The notes under the pieces are model-generated. The model did not search any database, had not been told where the DNA came from, and worked only from the letters and a program-made list of their open reading frames with translations. From contig JAJIRX010000204.1 of assembly GCA_023853785.1 (NCBI GenBank), positions 1-26,538 of the forward strand: DNA of 26,538 bases, in the 5' to 3' direction. Position 1 is the stretch's first letter. Every line of letters starts with the position of its first letter. The DNA is from Psilocybe azurescens. Taxonomy: Eukaryota > Basidiomycota > Agaricomycetes > Agaricales > Agrocybaceae. The translations under genes and the position numbers were made by a program. Of the stretch, positions 1 to 9,373 are shown in pieces.

Positions 1-952
1 GCTATTAATATCGCGGATCCATCTGGTCCCATATCCCTTGATTCCTGCCCAAAGGAGTCTTGATACCGACATGGAACCGACATGGCGCAGACCATATGGC
101 TAATTCTACTGCGCAATGACAGGATTTCTTGACAAGTCAAGATGCCAGACCAGACTCCACCGCTCTCGACGGCATGATTTCTGTTCTTGTATTTGTTTTC
201 ACTAAAGTGGTTAAGACGGCCAAATTGTCGCTGCGCAATGGCGCGATAGACTTCATTGCCACACCAAAATTTCCGTTGCTCCCTTGCTAGAGTTCAAGGT
301 CACAAGCAATTTTTACCCAGAAATACATCTCACGCACTAAATGGTGCCATGGGACATTCGGGAGCGGTTAATGACAGCCCATCCCACTATTGGTACGTAC
401 AGAATCACAACTCCATACCTTGTGTTTCCGTGAATTCGCGAAGTGATTAAGTACTATCCTATAGATAATTCTACGAGAAGTAACTTTACGAAGAAGAGAT
501 CTACTTCTCCGACATCCAGTCGGCGAAGCGGAATAGCATGTAGCCATTACCGAACAGAAGTGTGTGAGTAAACAGTTTATAAATACCTCACTCTCTGTGA
601 ACAACGCCTTCCTTGTCATGTGCGATGAGAAGAACATAACCCATTTATCAGGACCCAAGTTGGATCGGGTGGTGGTGGTGGCGGCGGAAATTCTGTTACA
701 TGTGAGATCTTCGCCTTCGATTAATCTCCAATGCCAACTGGTGCACTGGGAAATAGCCGTGTGTTGTTTTTGGCCTCCCTCGAGTGTAATCGTCCGGTTT
801 TCAATTTAGCACTGAGCATGTGCAACATAAACGTCTTATCGTGCAACCGCATTTAGAATCGCACATGGATAGGCTCATGTGGGGGATATAAGCCCTCGAC
901 TTCCTGACTGAGCTACCTGATTCCCTGTGTGGATTCACCCCAAGGATTTGCG
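1..952. other. Intergenic region upstream of the OPT gene
   Basis: No coding region can be supported here. The short open frames on both strands lack family resemblance and consistent splice structure. The stretch holds a small GTG/GCG-rich microsatellite at about 667-687 and ends in the probable promoter and 5' leader of the transporter gene that starts at 953. Confidence 0.6.
886..892 (+). promoter_or_regulatory. TATA-like element of the OPT gene
   Basis: An ATATAAG sequence lies about 60 bp before the start codon at 953, a plausible spacing for a fungal TATA box with a short 5' UTR. This is inferred from position and sequence only. Confidence 0.35.
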
Positions 953-3900
953 ATGACTGATCAAGCGCCGCAATATTCTACTGAAGAGGGGAGGATACCT
1001 AGTGCCTTCGATGTCGAAAAGGCAGAGAGTCCTGAGACCAAGGTCATCGATGGTTAGTCTTGACATTGTGGCTATTTTTGCCTGTCTCATTCACCTTGCT
1101 TCAGAGCTTGGTATTGCGGTATGCTGCTCAACTATGTGGCTATCTGTGGCCACTAATGTTCCATTTACCTTCTAGGAGCTCACAGGCGCCCAGTTCGATG
1201 ACCCGAATTTGGACAAGGATCAACTAGTGGCCTTTGATGACGAGAGCCCGTATCCCGAAGTCAGGTCCGCTGTGGCCAACACTGACGACCCCGACATGCC
1301 TGTGACGACTTTGCGAACCTGGGTCATCGGTATTGCATGGGCCATTCTCATTCCCGGACTCAATCAATTCTTCTTCTTCCGATTCCCATCCGTTACTATT
1401 GGTGGTATAGTAGCCCAGCTTTTGTCGTTCCCCGTCGGTCGGGCCGCTGCTGCCTGGCTACCAAATTGGCATATTTTCGGCGTTCCTATCAACCCAGGAC
1501 CTTTCACAGTGAAAGAGCATGTGCTTATTACGGTACGTACAGGACCCCTGATTATGCCCTACTCTCATTAATTCTTCGCGTAACGCAGATCATGGTTTGT
1601 TTTTGGCTCAAGGGTCAGCGTAGCCATATCTAATCTCATGACATAGGCAACTGTTGGCGCCGGCTCTGCATATGCCACCGATATCATTGCCGTACAAAGA
1701 GTCTACTACAATCAAACCTACAACTTCAGCTGTGGGTTATTTTTGTATGATTACAAATAAACTGGTGGCTGAAATGCTTTGCAGACCAATGGTTTGTTGT
1801 GATGTCGACCCAACTTATTGGTTTCTCTATTGGTGGAGTTGCCCGGCGCTTCCTCGTCTCTCCCCGTCCATGATTTGGCCCGCAAACCTGGTCAATTGTG
1901 CCCTGTTCAATACTCTACATTCTCAACAGTACGCTGGTATGGGCACGCGCGGAGGTGTCAGCCGTGAGAGATTCTTTGTCTACGGTTTCATTGCTTCTTT
2001 CATCTGGTGTGAGTGGCCTTGTCCCTTTCAGTCTCGAACAGCGAATTTAACCTGATGGTCATTAGATTTCTTCCCTGGATATCTCTGTCAGTCGCAAAAA
2101 TACAGACAAGATAGTTACATAAACTGACATACGTGATGTAGTCCAAGCACTGTCATACTTCTCGTGGGTGACCTGGATTGCCCCGGAAAATACCAGTTTG
2201 TGTCTGCTTTTACCATTTGCGGCACTTGCTGATCTACTGATCTATTTTTAGAGGTTGCTGGACTCTTCGGGTGCAGTGTACTTTTAATGTTCATTTGATT
2301 GTTACTTACATTGTCTATCTGCCCCAGATATGTTCACGGAATGGTCAGTCCTATAATAGTTATTAGCATGTACGGATGGTTGCTTACCAGCATCACCACA
2401 GGGAATGTCGGTAATCACTTTCGACTGGAGTCAAATTGCGTACGTTTCATTGATCGTTATTTGTATCACATTTCCTTATAAAGGAATATAACACAGCTAT
2501 ATTGGATCACCCCTTGCTACACCATGTAGGCGCCTATACCACGTAAATGTTTTTACGAACTAAACCAAAAATCCAGGGTGGGCCGAGGCGAACATCTTCG
2601 CTGGATTCGTGTTCTTCTTCTGGTTCCTTACACCGGTTCTTCACGTACGTCACTGGCTTTGAGTTGATGAGTTGGAGCTCACTTCCAGTCGCTTCCCCTC
2701 AGTACACTAACACGTGGTTCGGAGAATTCATGCCGTAAGTCTTACTCTTTTCTACGCTATGTATCACTGTATTGAACCTTTTCGATATTCAGTATCTCTT
2801 CACGCACATCTTATGACAATATGATGCAAACTTACGACGTCAAACGCATCCTCACTCCCGAGTCAACAATCAATCTCGAGGCGTACCACAGTTACAGCCC
2901 TCTCTTCCTGTCGTAAGCACTACGTCTGCGATTGTCTTTATTTGCGGCTCATAGAATAATGAAGGACGACATTTGCAATTTCTTACGGGTAAGACTTTCC
3001 TCTTTTGTGCACATATGTACCCTAACTTGCAATCGTTCAGATTGTCATTTGCTTCCATTACCGGTGGGTGTTCGGCTTTGCTGCTTACCTCAGAAGATTT
3101 CTGACTCGAGCATGACAGCTACGCTTGTGCACGCCTTCCTGTATTTCCGCAAGCAGATCTGGGTACAGGCTCGTCGCTCATTGCACGAACAGCCCGATAT
3201 TCATGCGCGCCTTATGTCCAAATATGAGCAAGGTAGCTCTACATCTCCTGCGGATTGACCATTGTTGTTGATCGAATTCCTCAGTCCCTGAATGGTGGTA
3301 TATGACTATCTTCTTGAGCATGTTCACAATCGGTATCATCAGTATCGAAGTTTGGCCAACGTGAGTCGCATTCGGCCCTTTATTTCCTGTGATCTTATTT
3401 TCCCAGTGAGATGCCCGTCTGGGCCTTCGTCTTGGCTCTCCTCATCTGTAAGTACCAGTCCTACCAGTAATAAGCAATTGCGAGACAATAACGTATCGAC
3501 TCGTCTTTCAGCCTTCACCTACGTCATTCCCATCGGCATGATTCAGGCCATTACCAATCAACAAGTCGGTCTCAAGTATGTATTTCGTGCTCTTCCTCAA
3601 ACTCAAGATGCTGATTGCCCTTGTGTAGCGTCATTACCGAACTGATTATTGGGCACGCCATCCATACACTTGCAGAAATTTTTAGAAAATCTAACAGCGC
3701 TGTACAGATATGCTCTTCCCGGACGCCCGATCGCCATGATGATGTTCAAGACCTGGGGTTATATTGTTCGTAAATAATCTGTCATATATATGCAGTCGAC
3801 TAAGAAAGCGCTGTAGACTATGGCCCAGGCTTTGACCTTCACTTCTGACTTTAAGCTTGGTCACTACATGAAAGGTATTATTTCCTCCTGATATTATTTC

Positions 3901-5278
3901 ACATTGTAAATTGACTCATAATTTTTATTTAGTGCCACCCAAACCCATGTTCTGGAGTCAGGTTGTCGCAACTGTAATTGCAGGAACTGTTCAGCTCGGC
4001 GTTCAAGCATGGATGTTCACCAACATTCCGTAAGAGATCATCTGGCCATGATCTCTTGTTTTCATAGACTGAACATATTTCTTCTTGCAGCAACATGTGT
4101 GACCCACATCAGAAGGATGGGTAAGCTAAGATGCTAATCTTCACGACATGCACCACGACTGACGAATGCGAGGCAGATTCATCTGTCCGAGTACTGAAGT
4201 CTTCGGAACTGCTAGCATCATCGTAAGCTCCAGATATGCTGAGCCACATTTTCTTCGACTGACACATTGGATACTAGTGGGGTGTCATTGGACCGGCCCT
4301 TCAGTTCTCCAAGGGACAGACATACTAGTTTGTATCTTAATTTCCTCCTTTTCGATGATTTACTGACAGGACAACAGCCCGCTCATCTTCTTCTTCTTGA
4401 TCGGAGCCATTGCACCTGTTATCCCATGGGCAATCAGCAAGCGTTATCCCAACAGCTTCTTCAAATACATCAAGTAAGTCCTCCACGCATTCTACTAATA
4501 ACAAAGCACTATCTGACATTCATACTTTAATAGCATGTAAGCAATGTTTCGAGCAAGATTTTTCTACACAGTACGGCTAACGATACGATTAGGCCCGTTA
4601 TCTTCAACGGAACAGGTCTCATACCGCCTGCCACTGCCATCAACTACGTTCCTTGGGCGTGAGTGTCTTATCTGCCTTACATAGAATTTAATCTCAGATT
4701 TTTCGACAGTGGTGTTGGATTCATCTTCCAATACGTCATCAGAAGGTTGTACTTCTCTGTATCCACGATTGAACAGTCTATTAATTATGTTCGATGAAGG
4801 CGCCATTTCTCATGGTGGACGAAATACAATTGTGCGTCATTCTCCATGGGCAGACATCTTAATACTTGGCCTCATAATCATCAATTTTAGACGTCCTCTC
4901 TGCTGCTTTGGACTCTGGATTGGCCGTCTCTATTCTGGTCATTTTCTTCTGTCTCCAATTCCCGAAGAACGGAACCGTGAGTACCATGCTACATATCGAC
5001 TGATGTAAAGAGGAGCGAACTCTAACAAATATGACATCTATAGATCGGAGCAGATAACATTGCCACTTGGTGGGGGTAGGTGTCATTTTTTCCAATTGAA
5101 TGACGCAAAGACTTATTCTTCAACTTCTCCACAGTAACACCGTTCCATTCACCGGTGCTGATAATGCGGGGACTCCCGTGCGCCAACTTGCTCCCGGTGA
5201 GAAATTCGGGTGAGCAAAATTTCACAGTGACTGGTGTCTTTATTATGCTAACCCTTCTCTAGTCCTACTCACTGGTAA
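953..5278 (+). CDS. Oligopeptide transporter, OPT family, 37 exons
   Basis: Proton-coupled plasma-membrane importer of small peptides (OPT family). Splicing by eye gives 37 exons and a protein of about 776 residues with roughly a dozen or more hydrophobic segments. Family landmarks are the NPGPFTVKEHVLIT segment, STQLIGFSIGG, SMIWPANLV, AGMGTRGGVSRERFF, TFDWSQIAYIGSPLATPWW, ITNQQVGLNVITELIIGY, YINMPVIFNGTG, PPATAINY and a C-terminus ending FGPTHW just before TAA. The start at 953 opens an acidic hydrophilic N-terminus usual for the family. Exon 2 is 14 nt (1105-1118), exon 4 is 6 nt (1589-1594) and exon 30 is 3 nt (4534-4536). One intron (3653-3707) has a GC donor. My exons sum to 2330 nt, one short of a multiple of three. 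The missing base maps to CCCC at 1862-1865, where the frame must shift to pass from RRFLVSP to PSMIWP. The family is certain; substrate is not known. Confidence 0.93.
1589..1594 (+). other. 6-nt microexon (exon 4 of the OPT gene)
   Basis: The exon ATCATG lies between an acceptor (acgcag) and a donor (gtttgt). It encodes Ile-Met and restores the family-typical ITIMA sequence between exons 3 and 5. Skipping it keeps the frame but loses these two conserved residues. Confidence 0.7.
4534..4536 (+). other. 3-nt microexon (exon 30 of the OPT gene)
   Basis: The exon CAT lies between the acceptor tttaatag and the donor gtaagc. It is split over two codons and gives Asn-Met in YINMPVIFNGTG. Direct joining of the flanking exons would give a single Lys there, one residue shorter than the usual Asn-x-Pro of the family. 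Confidence 0.6.
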
Positions 5279-5899
5279 GGTCTTCTAGAAGATCTACTCT
5301 TGCGACACCTCTGTATATTGTAAATTAGCTTCAATTCTATGATTTATCAACTCGGAAACGCAGCAATACTCGAAATGCCTGCAGCCTCTACCAGAGGAAA
5401 AGAACACGCCACAAACTATGTCAAGAGAAGGAAGAAAGACATCAAGATATTTCAAGTAAATCCCTAAGTTATAACGACCTCAACATCAATGCTCAGCGTT
5501 CAAACCCAATGCTGCAAGTGTGCCACGGAACACCGTAGAATCAAATCTTCTTCAAGTTACATTTTGCATACAGCAAACCACCCGCCCATTATTTGTTTTC
5601 CACAGAGAATATCAATATATTTGCGCACATGAGTCGCACTCAAGGCCTCAACTTTATTTCGCAGGTTCGCGGCTGCGCCCCCAAAGGGTCAAATATAGGG
5701 CAGGCGAATCGAACGATTACACACTAGCCGAGAAACACTCACGGTGTGATGGATGTCAGGTGATTATATCACACCGCGTTAAATGACAGTCACTGCACTC
5801 CGGTTTCACTCCTAAACTTAAACCTCCATCATCTCGGTTGGTGCATCTTAAAATCTTAAATTATTACTGTCTGGGAAATTATAGCACCGCGCGTAAGTA
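5279..5899. other. Intergenic region between the OPT and HAUS1-like genes
   Basis: About 620 bp holding the 3' UTR of the transporter and the promoter of the next gene, both on the plus strand. I see no further gene; the open frame at 5520-5786 has no recognisable content. Confidence 0.6.
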
Positions 5900-6900
5900 A
5901 TGGCGGATGTAAACGACAGTTCGAATACCCCAGGAAAGTGTCATCTTTGTCTGTTCAAAGGATTCTCTGATCCACAACGATCGTACATCCACACAGTAAG
6001 CGGAGCTTTTAGTAGTTGGGATGCACATTTGCCACCACTTCAGGATGAAGATGAAGACTCCGGGGAAGAATTGGCAGGGCTTGAGACCCTAGCTCGCGTA
6101 CTACATATTCTTGACATCCCGGATGCGTCATTTGCAAGGTATGTGTTCGTCGTAAACATCAGCTTACTACTTGTTGTCAACTCAAATAATAAACCTTGTT
6201 AAAAGCTACTCGACCGCGATTGACACTCTAAATACCGAGAAATACACACTTTTGCGCTCCCTTAACAGATTGAAACAAGTAGAAGACGAGTTAAATGATC
6301 ACCTCGATTCGCTGAAGCACGAACACGGCTTGATAACACGGTGTGTTAACATTCATAACATTCCATATTCTGATGTACTCAAGTAAGATAGTTGGAATAA
6401 GGTACTAACGCCGGGTACTCAGGACAGCTTGTATCCAGAAACTACAGCAACGCTAGAGAAGCGCAGAGAGGCCGTGATTAAGAAAGCGAAGGAGCACCAT
6501 AGGGAATTCGAATTTTTGCTAGTCAGTTCTTCAGAAAGTTACAATTCAGAAATGGGTTCAAGCTCTATATCGTAGGCAGACGTGCCGCTCAAACTACCTA
6601 CGGTGGATGGAACCCCTGTCACTATTGGTAGATTACTCGCACAGAAAGAGACAAATCAAGCACAGGAACGGGAAATCAAGGAGAAGAGAACGAGGATCAA
6701 AGCTTTCCAAGGCCTACCGCCGGTAAGTAAAATTGGACGATAATCATACTCCTTACTACCATTGGATACCATTGTTTGACCTTTATGTGCAGAATCTCGA
6801 ATTAGCGAGGCATGAGTTACGACAAGCTCGTCAACGACAGACCGAATTGATCCAACTTCGAGAACGACTATTGGCTAAAATGGCAGACGGTGTAGCATAA
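5900..6900 (+). CDS. HAUS1: Augmin complex subunit 1 (HAUS1-like) coiled-coil protein
   Basis: Predicted subunit of augmin, the complex that recruits gamma-tubulin to existing microtubules to branch the spindle. Five exons (5900-6138, 6206-6340, 6428-6521, 6576-6722, 6793-6900) give 723 nt, a clean frame of 240 residues; human HAUS1 has about 278. The first splice junction creates DASFASYSTAIDTL, which aligns well with the D-x-S-L-A-S-F...A...L region of animal HAUS1, followed by a long heptad-like helix. The C-terminal exons read IKAFQGLPPNLELARHELRQ, matching the HAUS1 pattern of a Leu/Pro break (LMPN-type) before a final helix. The N-terminus has two Cys and an acidic stretch and is not recognised. 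A 48-nt in-frame stretch (5997-6044) has intron-like ends, so the protein may be 224 residues. Assignment is from remembered similarity without a database search. Confidence 0.68.
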
Positions 6901-7549
6901 TTTGGTCAATTGAAGCACGATTGAATAACCTCCTGTTTTCTGTCTTGGTCGTTATCAAGAAAGTTCATTGCCCATCGTCCACGATCAATGACATGGGAGA
7001 TAAGTCTTGGCAACGACTGTACCCAAACTGTATCACATATCACAATTATCAGCCTTATGTATCCAGCAAGATCCAGCGTCCAATGCTGAGCTTAGCCCTA
7101 TTGGTGGTACGTCCATAACAAATTTTGCCGTGTTGTCGTAGACGTTTGCCAAGACATTAGGCAATAGCAGAAATAGACCGAGAACTCTCCAGTCTCAAGC
7201 GTCCGCTTTCTTACTTTCTCAAAGCTTCTATCACGAATCCTTGAGTCGACTCAACCTCGGATCGGCAAGATGCACTCCAAGTATTGTCTACTGTGGCCTT
7301 GGTATCCAGTAGGTGATTCAAGAGAACAGGTAAGAGTAAGGGAGCCCTACAAGCACGATTGTCCTCAAACAACAAGCCGAGATTACGACGGAATAATTTA
7401 CTTGGGCAATATTCTGCTTTCTCAGATGCGACCCCGACAAGATCAAAACAGAGCATTGTCATACAACATTTGGTGAATTCCTCTCAAGAAGGATTGCTTC
7501 TGGCCATATTTTTGCATGACCCGGTTCTGGGTTCATCACTGGTTTATGT

Positions 7550-7678
7550 CTATTGACAGATGGTGTTAAACATATGTTCAGAACAGTGGAGGTGATGCAG
7601 CCCTCTCTCTGCACTCCATTTCTCGTAGCTGGCCTGTGGTTCTGGCGTCCACTCAAGTGAAATGGTCTCGGTATCCAT
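7550..7678 (-). other. Short coding-like fragment, unknown
   Basis: A 42-codon minus-strand frame starts at an ATG (7676-7678) and stops at 7550-7552. Its composition looks protein-like (begins MDTETISLEWTPEPQ and continues with a Trp/Glu-rich stretch). The frame stays open upstream of the ATG to about 7721, where adding one base to the AAAA run would join it to another open frame reaching about 7840. I recognise no family. It could be a relic, a small gene or chance. Confidence 0.2.
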
Positions 7679-7895
7679 TGTCACGAGAATGCGGAAAATT
7701 GCTGCGTCCAAGGCGCTTTTAGTACGCGGCTATCATAACTCGGTTGCTTTTCCAGAATCAAGAGTTGATCAAGAGTCAAGTGCTTCTCTTGACAACTACC
7801 TATGACCTTCCTGTTTGCACTATACGTTGGGCGGATCTACTATATCCGACCATCGCATAATGCCCATATGTGGGTCTCTATGTTTCCGACGATTA

Positions 7896-7901
7896 CCCCG
7901 C
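7896..7901 (-). promoter_or_regulatory. Possible carbon-repressor (CreA/Cre1-type) site
   Basis: CCCCGC on the plus strand reads GCGGGG on the minus strand, fitting the SYGGRG consensus of fungal CreA/Cre1 repressors. It lies about 145 bp before the cellulase start codon, where catabolite repression would make sense. Single short match, so weak. Confidence 0.25.
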
Positions 7902-7946
7902 ACTATTCTGGGAAGAAGAGGGCTTGGGATGGGGGTCTTGCTCGAG

Positions 7947-7953
7947 TATAAAA
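7947..7953 (+). promoter_or_regulatory. TATA box of the GH6 gene
   Basis: TATAAAA lies 92 bp before the chosen ATG at 8045 and is the best TATA match in this promoter. An in-frame ATG at 7967 would be too close to the expected transcription start, which supports 8045 as the real start. Confidence 0.6.
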
Positions 7954-8044
7954 GATTACTGGTGAAATGCTTTTCTCGACTAAGTATTCAGTGTCGTCAC
8001 TTTCGCCTCGTAAAACGCGTCTCGCTCCTTCCCATATTTCTCCA

Positions 8045-9373
8045 ATGCGTTATTTACAAGCTCTTGCTTGTGCTTTGGCGCTTGCCCCTGCTAGCGTGTT
8101 TGCCGCTCCACAGCCGTCTACTTCCAACTCCCAGGTGAACCCATACATCGGAAAGGACGTATACGCCAATAAGGGATATGCGAAGAAATTGGAAGAGACC
8201 ATCCAGTTTTTCAACCAAAAGTATGACTTTTATAACGCGGCGAAGACAAAGACTGTACAAAAATACCCACCTTCGCTTGGATCTCGAAGTCCGCTGATGT
8301 GAGTGTTTGTGTATGTGCATAGTATTCTGTTTAATCTGAAGTACTGGGTATAATAGATCGCCGACATTAAGGGATTGATCCAAGAGACTCTCACTGCTCA
8401 GAGAGCAACGGGCAAACCGCAGATTCTGCAGCTCGTGGTTTACAACTTGCCCGACCGCGATTGCTCTGCCAAGGCTTCCGATGGAGAATTCCATCTCGAT
8501 AATGATGGACTCAATAAATACAAGAATTATATTGACAGTAAGTGTCTTCTCTCCTTTCATTCCCCTGATCAATACTCAATTTTTTTTTGCTACAGCTATT
8601 GCCAAAGAGTTGAGCACCCCGACGCTCAGAAACTCAACTTTGTCGTTATCATTGAACCGGATTCGCTCGGCAATATTGTCACCAACTTGGGCGTTCCAAA
8701 ATGTGCCAAAGCCGCCCCAGCGTATAAAGAGGGTGTCTCGTACGCCATCGCAAAGCTCCAGTTCCCCAATCTCTCGATTTACATCGATGCAGCCCATGGA
8801 GGATGGCTTGGATGGGACGACAACCTCGCACCCACTGCCATCTTGTTCGCCGACGTCTTGAAAAGCGCCCAGACCATCACCCCCGGAGCCACTGTCCGTG
8901 GTGTTGCCATCAACGTCTCCAATTACAACCAATACGTCTCTGTCGTCCGCGAGAACTTCACAGAATGGTCGAACAGCTGGGATGAGCATCATTATGCCAA
9001 CTCGCTCGGCCCTCATCTTGAGCAGGCGGGCTTCCCGGCGCATTTCATCGTCGATCAAGGAAGGGCCGGTAAAGGCGCCATCCGCACAGAGTGGGGTCAG
9101 TGGTGCAACATCAGGAACGCAGGGTTCGGGACACGGCCTACGGCGGACCAGGCGGACCTCAAGAATCCCTATGTCGATGCGATTGTGTGGGTGAAGCCCG
9201 GAGGCGAGTCCGATGGTACATCTGATCCCAATGCTGCACGATTCGACGCTACTTGCGCTGGACCTGTTGCGCACGTCCCTGCGCCTGAGGCTGGATCGTG
9301 GTTCAATGACTATGTCGTCAATTTGGTGAAGGAGGCCAGTCCTGAGCTCCAGGCGACGTGGTCGTGGCCTTGA
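8045..9373 (+). CDS. GH6 cellobiohydrolase-type glucanase, secreted, frame broken twice
   Basis: Family GH6 enzymes hydrolyse beta-1,4-glucan with inversion; this is a secreted cellulase of the Cel6A type. The start at 8045 gives a signal peptide (MRYLQALACALALAPASVFA) and the mature part begins at APQPS. Exons are 8045-8298, 8357-8537 and 8596-9373. Seen motifs: VVYNLPDRDCSAKASDGE around the first catalytic Asp, IIEPDSLGNIVTNLG with the general acid Asp, AAHGGWLGW, VDQGRAGK, WGQWCN and VWVKPGGESDGTSD. The two Cys pairs known from Cel6A are present. The enzyme has no CBM1 or linker. The frame needs one extra base at the A run 8259-8263 (to read IPTFAWISKSAD) and one at CCCC 8617-8620 (to pass from TIAKELST to PDAQKLNF). 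With both, the exons give 404 residues. The gene is therefore a sequence error case or a recent pseudogene. Antisense frames are shadows. Confidence 0.9.

Larger units (their letters stand above)
6901..8044. other. Intergenic region between HAUS1-like and GH6 genes
   Basis: About 1.1 kb. The right end carries the GH6 promoter. The middle has several short open frames on both strands, of which only a minus-strand stretch near 7550-7720 looks coding-like. No complete gene can be supported. Confidence 0.5.

Noticed and set aside
368..658. 96-codon minus-strand frame in the left intergenic region
   Set aside because: No protein-like composition, no matching splice sites, and overlapping frames of similar length on the other strand; probably chance.
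7967..8044. In-frame upstream ATG for the GH6 gene
   Set aside because: It lies only about 14 bp after the TATA box and would put a basic non-hydrophobic stretch before the signal peptide.
8576..9274. Minus-strand open frame of 232 codons
   Set aside because: Antisense shadow of the third GH6 exon; no family resemblance.
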